From: Rapidithrix thailandica
GTDB lineage: Bacteria; Bacteroidota; Bacteroidia; Cytophagales; Flammeovirgaceae
Assembly: GCF_039710355.1 (NCBI RefSeq)
Contig: NZ_JBDKWZ010000008.1
Coordinates: forward strand, 266,627-330,626
Reading direction: 5' to 3'
Length of the DNA stretch: 64,000 nt
Shown here piece by piece: positions 44,868 to 53,589 of the stretch (positions are counted from its first letter, which is position 1; each line of letters opens with the position of its first letter). The notes below the pieces were generated by a model that saw only the letters and a program-made list of their open reading frames with translations, ran no database searches and was not told the DNA's origin. Position numbers and translations under genes: made by a program.

Positions 44868-45602
44868 TTACTTATTGATCAATTTAGAAGCTATAGAGGG
44901 AGATAGCCTGTTAAGCTGGTATAGCATTTTCACTTTCCCTACTTTTATTTCAAGTGCTCCTTTTTCTAATTTTTGCAACATTTCCTGGACGGCCTCTTCC
45001 GGAGGGATGGCAAAGCCCGGAGGATTTCCCTTGTGCCAAGGAGTATCCACTGCCGGGAACAAAACTTCAATAACGGATACGGGTGAATTGTGCATTTGCT
45101 TTCTAAGCACTTGAGTGAAAGAATGCAAAGCGGCCTTGGTCGCATTATAAATAGGATAGGCCGCCTTGGGAGTATAGGCCAGGCCGCTGGTAATATTGAT
45201 GAGCTTTGCACCGGCATTTTTCTTTAACAAAGGCATCATTAGTTTTGACAAGACGATAGGGCCCATTAGGTTGGTCCGGATTTCTAATTCTGTTTTTTCC
45301 AATATCTGATCATCTTGACAAAAATCCGTAACATGTACAATGGCAGCGTTGTTGATGAGGACGTTACAATTGGGATAGTTTGCTTGAATCCAATCCACTA
45401 ATTTTATGCAATCCTCCTTTTGAGATACATCACATTGAAAGGTTTTGACTTTGGGCACTTGTTGTTTGGCTTTCTGGAGTTTTTCCTGTGAGCGCCCGCA
45501 AATGATGACCTGATTATCCTTTTGAATAAGTCGTTTGGCCAATTCCAAGCCGATACCGGAGCTTCCTCCGGTGATCAGCACCGTGTTTTTTTGAAATATC
45601 AT
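44868..45602 (-). CDS. Short-chain dehydrogenase/reductase (SDR)
   Basis: 244 residues from the ATG at 45602 (the frame runs on to 45638). NAD(P) motif TGGSSGIG at residues about 11-18, NNAA block in VLINNAAIVH, and catalytic YNATK with the preceding Ser in INITSGLAY. It is DltE/SDR-like, and the substrate is unknown. It starts 68 bases after the Crp/Fnr gene, same direction, so it is the natural target of that regulator. Confidence 0.9.
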   Translation of the reverse strand: MIFQKNTVLITGGSSGIGLELAKRLIQKDNQVIICGRSQEKLQKAKQQVPKVKTFQCDVSQKEDCIKLVDWIQANYPNCNVLINNAAIVHVTDFCQDDQILEKTELEIRTNLMGPIVLSKLMMPLLKKNAGAKLINITSGLAYTPKAAYPIYNATKAALHSFTQVLRKQMHNSPVSVIEVLFPAVDTPWHKGNPPGFAIPPEEAVQEMLQKLEKGALEIKVGKVKMLYQLNRLSPSIASKLINK

Positions 45603-45670
45603 AATAATTAATAAAAGTGTAATTGAATGATAGTACAAAGAAACCCGGCAAAAAAGCGAATTGCATTGAT

Positions 45671-46252
45671 CTATGATAAGAGCCTCATTTTTTTTCGGAT
45701 ACGGCTCAGCGACTCAGGTGTGATGCCCAGGTAGGAGGCAATGAGATGTTGTTTGATCCGGTTTTCAAGATTGGGATAATTCTGTAAGAATGTACGGTAT
45801 CGTTGTTCGGCATCAAACAGAAGAAACTCTCGCTCCCTTTCCTCTTTTTTCAGATATCCTTTTTGCAACAAGGCTAATAGAAATTCATTCCAACAGGGGT
45901 GTTGGGGAAATAACAGGCGAAAAGCTTCGTAGTTGACCACCTCGATCACTGCATCTTCGAGAGCTTGGATACCGAAATAGGAGGCCCTGTTTTCAAGAAT
46001 AGCACTGTAGGAACTGAGAACGGTGTTTTCCACAAAAAAACCTTTGGTAAATTCTACCCCCTCTTCACTGGTATAATAGTACCTGAACAGACCTTTCGTC
46101 ACAAAGGCGATGGTTTTGGGTAACTGCCCGGCCCGGATAAAATTCTCATCTTTTTTAACCGGTTTGATCGTGATCAAGGCAGAGAAAGCTTCTTCTTGTT
46201 CCGGAGGAAGTTGCGTGAGGGTTTTGATATAGTGTGTAAAGTGATGCGGCAT
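45671..46252 (-). CDS. Crp/Fnr family transcriptional regulator (upstream of SDR)
   Basis: 193 residues: a cyclic-nucleotide-binding-like beta-roll (residues about 25-120) without the classic phosphate-binding cassette, a dimer helix, and a wHTH ending. The recognition helix reads LGITPESLSRIRKK. At the position of CRP Arg180 there is Pro179, so it should not bind the TGTGA half-site as CRP does. No palindrome is evident in the 68-base gap before the SDR gene. Upstream TTG and TTACTTTG boxes suggest its promoter. Confidence 0.88.
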   Translation of the reverse strand: MPHHFTHYIKTLTQLPPEQEEAFSALITIKPVKKDENFIRAGQLPKTIAFVTKGLFRYYYTSEEGVEFTKGFFVENTVLSSYSAILENRASYFGIQALEDAVIEVVNYEAFRLLFPQHPCWNEFLLALLQKGYLKKEEREREFLLFDAEQRYRTFLQNYPNLENRIKQHLIASYLGITPESLSRIRKKMRLLS

Positions 46253-46459
46253 GGTTTGTCAGTTCTATTGCCAAGCAAAGTAAGGCAATTCTTTGCGAAT
46301 ACTCAACCGGGGAATTGAAGTGAATGATTGCTGCTATCCCAAATTATTTGTACTTAATCTTGTATTTTAGCACTGGGATTTACGAAGGACTATTTCAAAC
46401 TTAGCAGTCATTTTACATTTGTATCCTTCTTTTGAGAACCTTAATTCAATAGATCATCT

Positions 46460-47452
46460 ATGCGACCTTGTTATAAATTGCTTTGTTTGATTAGTTTACT
46501 CTTCATGTATTCTTGTAATAAACGTTATACCACGAAATGGGTTAATTTGAGCTACCAAACCTCTGAGGATCCCCTACTGGTTGATTTTGAAAACAACTAC
46601 TTGTATTATGACCGGGATCAGCGCCAATATGCCAAGAAAATTTACCATCAATATGACGGCAGTACATTGCTTTGGGGGGCATCACCGGATAGTATGGGAA
46701 TATTTTCACTTCAACAGTATACTAAAGATACTTTGTTTGTAAAACAAAAACACAAGGTGGGGTATTGGTTGACTTCTTATGCTCAATACCAGGCAAGGAA
46801 ATCCATTGCATTGACAGCCTCTGAACTGGAAGGCCTTCTTTGTAAAAGTCTTTGGGATTATCATGTCTTTCGTAAAGGCGCATTTACAGAAAGTTGTTAT
46901 TTTCAGTTTTTGCCGAGAGGAAAGGCGATTCAAACCTATAGTTCTCTGGAAGGAGCGGATTATTTTAGTTTTTTTACCTGGGAGTTGATGGAGGTAGGAG
47001 GGGTGTATCTTCTTCATCTGAAAAATTCTTCATTTATTATTAACTTGTTTATTACGCAAGCCTCCCAGCGAGAGATAAGCGCAAATTTGCATAGTGAAAG
47101 GAATTGGAATACGATTGTGTTGAATTTTCGGGAACCCGATACGGTACTTATTGCAAATCACAAACAGAAGATACTGGGTGCCTGGAGAGAAGTGAAAGGA
47201 GAGGGAAGTATGCAGTTTAGTGAAGGTAAGTTGTTGGGCCAGCAATATTTTATTGACGAAGGCCACGAAACAATTGGCTTTCTTGATGGGGATTTTGAAA
47301 TGAGTATGGATGGAAAATTGATTCTTCTGGATCCGTTAAATGGAACTGCATCTGACTACTTTGTGATAGAGAAAGCAACTACCGATACCTTGTCGGTTTT
47401 TTCTGATAAGTATGGAGAGCAGCTATTCGTAAGAGATGTGGAAGGAAAGTAA
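46460..47452 (+). CDS. Hypothetical lipoprotein, three lipocalin-like segments
   Basis: 330 residues. Signal peptide ending MYSC, a lipobox. Three beta-rich segments: one containing LLVDFENNYLYYD, a middle one with GVYLLHLKNSSFIINLF, and a last starting KILGAWREVKG. The same order (DFEGDTL, GIHFLSIQNIFF, ELIGSWTATP) is seen in the protein at 49175, so the two are distant paralogs. No function is known to me. Followed by a strong hairpin. Confidence 0.7.
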   Translation: MRPCYKLLCLISLLFMYSCNKRYTTKWVNLSYQTSEDPLLVDFENNYLYYDRDQRQYAKKIYHQYDGSTLLWGASPDSMGIFSLQQYTKDTLFVKQKHKVGYWLTSYAQYQARKSIALTASELEGLLCKSLWDYHVFRKGAFTESCYFQFLPRGKAIQTYSSLEGADYFSFFTWELMEVGGVYLLHLKNSSFIINLFITQASQREISANLHSERNWNTIVLNFREPDTVLIANHKQKILGAWREVKGEGSMQFSEGKLLGQQYFIDEGHETIGFLDGDFEMSMDGKLILLDPLNGTASDYFVIEKATTDTLSVFSDKYGEQLFVRDVEGK

Positions 47453-47456
47453 ACAT

Positions 47457-47490
47457 CCTTCATTGAGGATTGGATGTTCCTCAATGAAGG
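47457..47490 (+). terminator. Hairpin terminator
   Basis: CCTTCATTGAGGA/TCCTCAATGAAGG, 13 perfect pairs, followed by CTCGTTTATTTATG. It can also serve the minus-strand gene at 47545. Confidence 0.75.
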
Positions 47491-47544
47491 CTCGTTTATT
47501 TATGTAAATGCAATGCTACAAATAGCAAGAGGGTGGTAGTTTTA

Positions 47545-47865
47545 TTATTTGATCACTACGGGTACCGGTCCGCCATGTCTTACAAACCCACCTCCGATTT
47601 CATCGATATTTACTTCCATCTCATCATCGGTTTCAATGCCTACGATATTGACATTTACTTTATCGTAGTCGCTTAACCGGACGGTAATGCTCCCGTCTTC
47701 ATTCAAGGGTACCAGACCATAGTTAGTATTGACGGGAGTTTTGAGCGTATTAGCCGGCTTGTTTGCATAGGCCTTGGGAAATATCTCCAGGTTTTTCAAT
47801 GTCAGAATGCTCAAGTTCACGGCAATTACGGTCAGTAGTACTTTTGTGTATTTATCTACTTTCAT
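47545..47865 (-). CDS. Small membrane-anchored hypothetical protein
   Basis: 106 residues. An N-terminal hydrophobic segment (VLLTVIAVNLSILTL) acts as signal or anchor, followed by a short acidic domain with NVNIVGIETDDEMEVNIDEIGG and a Gly/Pro tail. Not recognised. Short tandem repeats follow upstream of its start. Confidence 0.6.
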   Translation of the reverse strand: MKVDKYTKVLLTVIAVNLSILTLKNLEIFPKAYANKPANTLKTPVNTNYGLVPLNEDGSITVRLSDYDKVNVNIVGIETDDEMEVNIDEIGGGFVRHGGPVPVVIK

Positions 47866-47911
47866 GAGGCTTGTATTAAAAAATGACTAACAAAGTTAAA
47901 ATGATGATTTA

Positions 47912-47980
47912 GTGAATGAGTGAAATGGTGAATGAGTGAATGAGTGAAGTGGTGAATGAGTGAATGAGTGAAGTGGTGAG
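47912..47980. repeat. Tandem GTGAATGA-type repeat
   Basis: Seven to eight copies of an octamer close to GTGAATGA. It is organised in a larger unit (GTGAATGAGTGAATGAGTGA plus AGTG) repeated about 2.5 times, between the genes at 47545 and 48016. Confidence 0.8.
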
Positions 47981-48015
47981 TGTGGTTTCGCCATCCATTC
48001 ATCCAACCCAAAGTG

Positions 48016-48411
48016 CTATTGTGCCTGACTGGATTTGGCTGATTTGAACAACTTCACTTTCCCTAACACGATGACCAATAAAATTCCCAGGGTATATGCC
48101 AGCATATCCAGCCATTCAAAAGTGTTCCCAAAAATAATATTGGCAGCGTATGAGTCTTGCAGGTTTAAATGATGCAAGAGGTTCGAATATTGTAACCCTT
48201 CTACAGTATAAGAAAAGAGAAGTACCGAAATAGCAAGTTTTACTTTGGGTACTTTTAAGAAGATCCTTAAAAAAGAATAGATCAGGATAACTACCAAAAA
48301 GTCTCCGAAATAGGGCCGGATAATTTTGTCATGTACAAACATTTCTATACAGACTTCAGTAGCCAATAATACAAGGGTTAAAATGAAGTGTTCTTTTCTA
48401 AAAGTGAACAT
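48016..48411 (-). CDS. DUF2809 family integral membrane protein
   Basis: 131 residues with four hydrophobic segments. FVHDKIIRPYFGDFLVVILIYSFLR and an E in the third segment (YTVEGLQY) match the DUF2809 pattern, a small membrane family of unknown function. Single gene. Confidence 0.78.
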   Translation of the reverse strand: MFTFRKEHFILTLVLLATEVCIEMFVHDKIIRPYFGDFLVVILIYSFLRIFLKVPKVKLAISVLLFSYTVEGLQYSNLLHHLNLQDSYAANIIFGNTFEWLDMLAYTLGILLVIVLGKVKLFKSAKSSQAQ

Positions 48412-48468
48412 ATATGTTTGGGGGTAATAGTTTTTTATGTGGTAAACGATTTTTACTGAAATTTTTGT

Positions 48469-49158
48469 TTAAAGTTCTCCGAATCCGTAATCCTCTACCA
48501 ATTGCTCTAGAATCGCTTCATTTTTGGTACAGGCCAATAGCATTCCATCCACCTCTCCGTCCCGGTTGAGGAAATAGCTTAAGATGGTATCTTTTTTCCA
48601 GAAGATGGCGATGCCGTCTGCCTTGACAATGCATTCCCAGGTTGTATTTACTTGGGCAATAAAGTCTTGAGCTTTTCTGGCATTACGGTATTCCTCTATA
48701 CTCAGTGAGGCAAAAAAGCTAAATCCACCTTGGGTTGCCTGGTGTTCGTATTCATCTCCCATTACACATTGATAGTACATCAGCATCTGGAGGAATTTGT
48801 CTGTTCCAAGTATTCCTTCCGACCATTCTATGGGTTTACCGGCGTGTAAATGAGTGGTTTGGAAAACCCTTCCGGGTTGATGGATATCGAAAGCCCAGTA
48901 CATTACAGACTGGTTTTCCTCTAAGAAAACGACTTTGTTCTCTTGTACCTGCAATTGCTCTAGTGGAACGAAGCGTTCAAATCCCTTTGTGAAAAGAGAT
49001 ATGTTTCCAACAAGCCGGTAAAAGTTTTTGATGGTTTCGGGAAAGGAAACCGCCAAGCTTTTTTCAGTTTCTTCAATTGTTGTAAGGGGTATGCCTTCTT
49101 CCGGAAGAAGTGGACGGCCCAGTAGTTTTTGTGCGGTTGCCTGAATGTCTGTTTTCAT
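48469..49158 (-). CDS. SMI1/KNR4 (SUKH)-like protein
   Basis: 230 residues from the ATG at 49158, 16 bases after the stop of the upstream gene; a TTG at 49209 is possible. The N-terminal third has the SUKH landmark IEETEKSLAVSFPETIKNFYRLVGN, then VPLEQLQV and VMYWAFDIHQPG. The domain is common in immunity proteins of polymorphic toxin systems and also in cytosolic housekeeping roles. It is the last gene of a three-gene unit with the secreted protein at 49175 and the DKNYY protein. Confidence 0.72.
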   Translation of the reverse strand: MKTDIQATAQKLLGRPLLPEEGIPLTTIEETEKSLAVSFPETIKNFYRLVGNISLFTKGFERFVPLEQLQVQENKVVFLEENQSVMYWAFDIHQPGRVFQTTHLHAGKPIEWSEGILGTDKFLQMLMYYQCVMGDEYEHQATQGGFSFFASLSIEEYRNARKAQDFIAQVNTTWECIVKADGIAIFWKKDTILSYFLNRDGEVDGMLLACTKNEAILEQLVEDYGFGEL

Positions 49159-49174
49159 AGGGATTTGACTTGGT

Positions 49175-50167
49175 TTAGTTTCGTTTGAATTTAAGGATAT
49201 TGTCGTCAAACAACCAACTATTGTTTAGGTCAAGTGTTAAATGTTGATCCGTACACTCAATAATTTTCCAAGAACCACCCTTCTTTAAAATCTTATCCAT
49301 AAAATAAATTCTCTTTCCGTCTTCGGTTAAGTTCCATTTTAGTTTTTGGACTTTTTTGAACCTTTGAATACGAACGGAGTCCTGTTCAAAGGCTATTTGA
49401 TGGAACGGTTTTGCCGTATCTGTTCCCGGTGGTAACGGGTAGGTAGGTGTTGCTGTCCAACTACCGATGAGTTCGGATTTCTGCCGAGTAGATTTTGTTG
49501 GGCTTAGTATCCAATCAACGTTCTTGGCAAGGTGGTTTAACACAACCTGTTGTTCCGAGCAGGAGGTGATGGCTGTCAATGGGAAGAAAATATTTTGAAT
49601 ACTGAGGAAATGAATGCCTTTGTAGGTGACAACGGCCCATTTTTTTACCGGGTTATTTGAATGAAACTCACCTGTATGGATCAATAAAGAATCGTTTAAA
49701 AATTCAAGACTATCCTGGTAGTTTTTACCTCTGATAAGATAAGAACCCTTCAAACAAGCGCTTGCGGTCTTACTGGGGGTGGATGCTTTTAAGTCTAAGC
49801 GTTTGAATATAAAGGAGATGCTTTGATTTTGAAGTACCAAAGAGTCTTCGGTAGAGGAAACCGAAAACACCTGATCGTCAAATTGCATTTCATTGTGCTC
49901 GTACCGTACCCCAAACCTTTGGATGGTTAGCGAATCAAACGTTCCCATGTCAGGATCCCCCACCGTTACCAGGTTGAGCGTATCTCCTTCAAAATCCCAA
50001 AGTGTATAGTCTTTTACCGGAATATTGATTTTGCCTTCTTCCTGTGTATAGGCCAATCTCCAGATTCCGTTTGGTGTTTCTTGTAGTTGAGCTTTTGCTT
50101 TGTTGGCGGGCAAGCTTGCAATGGCCAACCATAAGAGCAAACTTAGTAAGTACTTTATACGGATCAT
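49175..50167 (-). CDS. Exported hypothetical protein, lipocalin-like segments
   Basis: 330 residues. Signal peptide ending NKAKAQ. The segments WDFEGDTLNL, GIHFLSIQNIFFPL and ELIGSWTATP suggest three lipocalin-like beta units, as in the protein at 46460. Its ATG overlaps the stop of the DKNYY gene (ATGA), so translation is coupled. Function unknown. Confidence 0.72.
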   Translation of the reverse strand: MIRIKYLLSLLLWLAIASLPANKAKAQLQETPNGIWRLAYTQEEGKINIPVKDYTLWDFEGDTLNLVTVGDPDMGTFDSLTIQRFGVRYEHNEMQFDDQVFSVSSTEDSLVLQNQSISFIFKRLDLKASTPSKTASACLKGSYLIRGKNYQDSLEFLNDSLLIHTGEFHSNNPVKKWAVVTYKGIHFLSIQNIFFPLTAITSCSEQQVVLNHLAKNVDWILSPTKSTRQKSELIGSWTATPTYPLPPGTDTAKPFHQIAFEQDSVRIQRFKKVQKLKWNLTEDGKRIYFMDKILKKGGSWKIIECTDQHLTLDLNNSWLFDDNILKFKRN

Positions 50168-52116
50168 TCGTCAATCGAGACTTTATTGTATCTGATTTTA
50201 TATTGATGGTTTTTGTCGCGGTATTGCGAGTAACTTACCACTTCAAACGTGGCGGCATCTGCTCCTTCAATCCAATCTTCCCGGTAATAGACGTATTGAT
50301 GGTCTCGGGCAAAGTTATATTTCAGTACTTCGAAAGTATTTGCCGAAAGTTTGGTGAGTTCATGCTCTAAAAAATAGACCTTCCGGCCATCTACGGCATA
50401 AGTTTCATCATAGATAACGGTTTTGTCAGGATCAAGATCTAAGGGGTAATTGTGGTGGTAAATATGGTTTTTATCTCTGTAAAAAAAGTTATTGATTTTA
50501 GAGAAACTTGCAGCATCTATTGTTCCCTCCAATAGTTGACCATCCCGGTATACCTTGTGATTATCAAGAATATAATGTTCATCTAAGATCTTTAACTCGG
50601 CAAGCTCAAGGTCGAGCCGCTGCTCTTCATAAAAGACTTGATTTTGATCGGATGCAATACAATGATGGATAATTTGAAGTTGATTGGTATTTAGCCCGGG
50701 TAGAAGCTTTTCCCGGTAGTATACACGGCTATGGTCCCGGCTATAGCCATATGCCAATATTTCAAAAGTAGAAGGGTCTGCTTCAGGGAGTGGATGTTCA
50801 TAAAAGTAGACGGATTGATCATCTGTAAAATACCCTCGTTCTAACCTCCGGAATTTGGATGTATCAATACCTTCGATGATGTCCAACATACCATAGCCAT
50901 CATAATACTCTATATGATAAACTTGCCGGTTGTCCGCGTATAAATCCTTGTCAACATACCGGAAGGAGTCGGGATCACTGTTTTCAATGGGCTCCATTTC
51001 ATAATACAAACGATGTTGATCCTTGGCAAAGCCATGGTACAACTCTTCAAAAGTAGCGACATCTACTTCCTCAATAGGTTTGTCAACACCCATATAATAC
51101 AGTTGTTCTTTGATCTTGATATAGGCAAAAAAGAGGGTGATTTGTTCTTTTGTTGCGCTTGTTACCTTATCTCCACAGAAAAAAACATATTCATTATCAG
51201 TGGCCCAGGCACTGTTTCCCAGTCGCTCAAAACTATCGATGTGGGGAGAAATGGCTTCTTTGTGATCTATGTGAAAGACCGCCTTGTCAGTACTGTAATA
51301 GCCTCTGCCCAGGTCTTTAAAATCCCCGTGGTTTTTACAAATAATTTTGGGAGTATCGAAATTTCTGGTATAAATATGGTTTTTATCAGCGATGTAGGTT
51401 TCGTTGAAGATATAAAAGGAAACAGGATCTATTCCCAATAGCTTTTTGGTGAAATGATATACATGGTGCCGGTCTTTGTTGTACCAGCCGTCTATCAGTT
51501 CAAAGGTATCCCTATCCACATCCAGAAAAACGGATTCTCCATGAAACAAGAAATTTTTATCTCTTCCTATGCAGCCTGCAGAGTTTTTAGGAGAGTCGAA
51601 TAAGGCAAAGGTAGCTGCATCCGCTTTTTTCAGTACGGAAGAAAAATAATATACTTGACGTTGGTCTTTGGCAAAGCAATGAGAGAGGGCTGTAAAATTC
51701 TGTATATCTGCCTCTGCTAACAAAGTTTCTCCACAGAAAGCGTGATAGGCATCTACTCCATAGTTGCAATTCAAACTTTTAAAGCTCACCGGGTCGGCTT
51801 GTTTTACTTTGGCGGAATAGTAGTAAACACCGTTTTTATCTTTATGAAATCCATGATCTAGGATTTCCAAGGTTGGAAGGTCGCGCTCTAATAGGTTGTT
51901 GCTAAAATAAACACGTTGATCATCTGCCAGAAAATCACCAGACAATATGCGAATGGTTTCGGGGTTCAGTTCCGGTAAAATATCATATTTGTAATATACA
52001 TGGTTTTTATCTTTCCCATACCAACCGGAGAGTTCTTCAAAGGATCCGGCATCTGCTTCTAGCATCAGTACTCCATGACACCAGACTTGGTTGTCAATGA
52101 TTTGATAGGTGTTCAT
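50164..52116 (-). CDS. DKNYY-repeat protein
   Basis: 650 residues made almost entirely of about twenty DKNYY-type units (KDKNHVYY, ADDQRVYF, RDHSRVYY, RDKNHIYH), each followed by a short strand such as ADAATFEVL. No signal peptide. DKNYY proteins are found in Bacteroidota and Fusobacteria, often near secreted toxins, and their function is not established. First gene of the unit ending in the SUKH-like gene; the start is the ATG at 52116. Confidence 0.85.
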   Translation of the reverse strand: MNTYQIIDNQVWCHGVLMLEADAGSFEELSGWYGKDKNHVYYKYDILPELNPETIRILSGDFLADDQRVYFSNNLLERDLPTLEILDHGFHKDKNGVYYYSAKVKQADPVSFKSLNCNYGVDAYHAFCGETLLAEADIQNFTALSHCFAKDQRQVYYFSSVLKKADAATFALFDSPKNSAGCIGRDKNFLFHGESVFLDVDRDTFELIDGWYNKDRHHVYHFTKKLLGIDPVSFYIFNETYIADKNHIYTRNFDTPKIICKNHGDFKDLGRGYYSTDKAVFHIDHKEAISPHIDSFERLGNSAWATDNEYVFFCGDKVTSATKEQITLFFAYIKIKEQLYYMGVDKPIEEVDVATFEELYHGFAKDQHRLYYEMEPIENSDPDSFRYVDKDLYADNRQVYHIEYYDGYGMLDIIEGIDTSKFRRLERGYFTDDQSVYFYEHPLPEADPSTFEILAYGYSRDHSRVYYREKLLPGLNTNQLQIIHHCIASDQNQVFYEEQRLDLELAELKILDEHYILDNHKVYRDGQLLEGTIDAASFSKINNFFYRDKNHIYHHNYPLDLDPDKTVIYDETYAVDGRKVYFLEHELTKLSANTFEVLKYNFARDHQYVYYREDWIEGADAATFEVVSYSQYRDKNHQYKIRYNKVSIDE

Positions 52117-52326
52117 AGTTCTATTTCTTTTAATAAAAAAATTGCTTCTCGGAAGTCAAGGAAGGGCTTCCTTTCGGATACATTCCGTAACGCTATTACA
52201 AATTCTCTCCAGGCTTGCTTTTATACTCTGTCAATTGAAATTCTGTAAAACCATGCAATGCTAGCGGGCTGTTTCCTAATAACGGGCCGGGATAGTTGTT
52301 GTGAAAGTATAAAGATATGAAAAAAT

Positions 52327-52399
52327 CAAAATACCACAATGCCGGAGATAGGTCTGAACGGTGAGTTTCAAATCAAAATCCCGGTATTGTAGTATTTTG
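52327..52399. repeat. Inverted repeat, possibly the terminator of the VOC gene
   Basis: CAAAATACCACAATGCCGG at 52327 pairs with CCGGTATTGTAGTATTTTG at 52381 (17 of 19) around a 35-base loop. On the minus strand it is followed by ATTTTTTCA. The surrounding 409 bases (52117-52525) hold no gene. Confidence 0.6.
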
Positions 52400-52525
52400 A
52401 AAAGTGGCTGGTTGAGGGGATAATAATCAAATAGTATTTAACGGGAGATAACAAGTGTAATCCAGTGCCCTTTTAGGCTTCCAGACAAGTTTCTTCTATA
52501 AGAAAATACGGATGGAATGTACTTA

Positions 52526-52939
52526 TTACTCTGCATGAAGGGCGACTCTATTGCCTTCCGTATCGAGAAAGACACAGATATACCCCGCTTTTATTTTGAT
52601 TTTAGGAACCAGGATTTTACCTCCGGCCGGCTCTATTTTATCTATAGCTTTTTGGATATCGGGTGCGGCGTTCAAATACACCAAAGTCCCCTCTTGAGAC
52701 GGCTTTGAGTGGGATGATTTTGTTAACGATCCCGTTACCCTGCCCGAAGTTGCTTGAATCACTCCCGGTTCCGAAGGGAAAAAGGTCAACTCCTCATTGG
52801 TTTCCTCCATAAATTCCGTATACATTTCGATATCCAGAATGGTTTCATAGAATGTTTTGGCTCTTTGTGTATCCGTTACCGGAATTTCAAACCATGTAAT
52901 GACATTCGTTTCAGGACTGATTTTTCTTAACTTCTGCAT
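52526..52939 (-). CDS. VOC family (glyoxalase-like) protein
   Basis: 137 residues from the ATG at 52939; the frame is open to 53011 but that part covers the regulator's stop and the palindrome. FEIPVTDTQRAKTFYETIL is the standard VOC start, and GYICVFLDTEGNRVALHAE the standard end with its metal-site Glu. It belongs to the group sometimes called PhnB/glyoxalase-like; no substrate can be given. It lies directly behind a Crp/Fnr gene with a CRP-type palindrome in between. Confidence 0.88.
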   Translation of the reverse strand: MQKLRKISPETNVITWFEIPVTDTQRAKTFYETILDIEMYTEFMEETNEELTFFPSEPGVIQATSGRVTGSLTKSSHSKPSQEGTLVYLNAAPDIQKAIDKIEPAGGKILVPKIKIKAGYICVFLDTEGNRVALHAE

Positions 52940-52996
52940 CGTTTTTTCTTTATTTTTTTGAGGATGCAAAGTTGGGCCCGAATGTTCAAACAGACC

Positions 52997-53012
52997 TGTG
53001 ACGATCGTCACA
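52997..53012. promoter_or_regulatory. Perfect CRP-type palindrome TGTGACGATCGTCACA
   Basis: Sixteen bases, fully self-complementary, fitting the TGTGA-N6-TCACA operator. It overlaps the stop codon of the Crp/Fnr gene and lies about 58 bases before the VOC start. The regulator just upstream has the Arg-Glu...Arg recognition residues that read TGTGA in CRP. Confidence 0.7.
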
Positions 53013-53589
53013 AAGAAGTCGCATTCAATCTTCGTTTGCGTATTCTGCTTAGCGTTTCTCTGGCAATACCCAGGTAAGAGGATATATGTGTAAGGGACAC
53101 TCTCCGTAAAAGCTGGGGTTGATGTTGTTCCAGGTATTCGTAGCGTTCTATTGCAGAAAACAGTTTAAACAAGTTGGCATGTTCTTCCAGTTTGGCCGCT
53201 GTTACCCGTAGACATTTCTTTCCTAATGTTTCGATTTCGGGAGCTTTTTGACAAGCCTCAAAAAGTTTTTGCTTGTCAAATAAGATTGCCGTCAAAGGTT
53301 CGCAAGCCTGGATGAAATAAGTAGACTTTTGCCCTTCGGCAAAACTATTGAGATTCGTAACGATTTCATTTTCAAAATGAAAAGCCGTATTTTTCTCCAA
53401 GCCGTCTTTGAGGTAAAAGCTTCGGCAAAACCCCTTGTCAATGAAAAAAAGTGAATGGCATACATGGTTTTCCTTGAGTAAATACGCACCTTTTTTAAAC
53501 TCCTGGGTACTGAGCACCGGGTACAATATTTCCCAGCTTTTTTCAGATAAGTTGCTCAAAGAATGAATATAAGTAAAGAGGTTTTGCAT
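53008..53589 (-). CDS. Crp/Fnr family transcriptional regulator (upstream of VOC)
   Basis: 193 residues with a cNMP-binding-like beta-roll (about 25-115), a long helix (AAKLEEHANLFKLFSA) and a wHTH. The recognition helix SSYLGIARETLSRIRKRR carries R177, E178 and R182, aligned with CRP Arg180, Glu181 and Arg185. It lacks Fnr-type cysteine ligands. It probably controls the VOC gene through the palindrome at 52997. An inverted repeat (TGCCGGAA at 53598, TTCCGGCA at 53633) in its own upstream region is a second candidate site. Confidence 0.9.
   Translation of the reverse strand: MQNLFTYIHSLSNLSEKSWEILYPVLSTQEFKKGAYLLKENHVCHSLFFIDKGFCRSFYLKDGLEKNTAFHFENEIVTNLNSFAEGQKSTYFIQACEPLTAILFDKQKLFEACQKAPEIETLGKKCLRVTAAKLEEHANLFKLFSAIERYEYLEQHQPQLLRRVSLTHISSYLGIARETLSRIRKRRLNATSL

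Noticed and set aside
47912..47980. CRISPR array
   Set aside because: Units are 8 bases, without spacers; this is a simple tandem repeat. No Cas genes are in the window.
52940..53011. Longer start for the VOC protein
   Set aside because: The extension would cover the regulator's stop and the palindrome and adds residues not found in VOC proteins; the ATG at 52939 fits the family.
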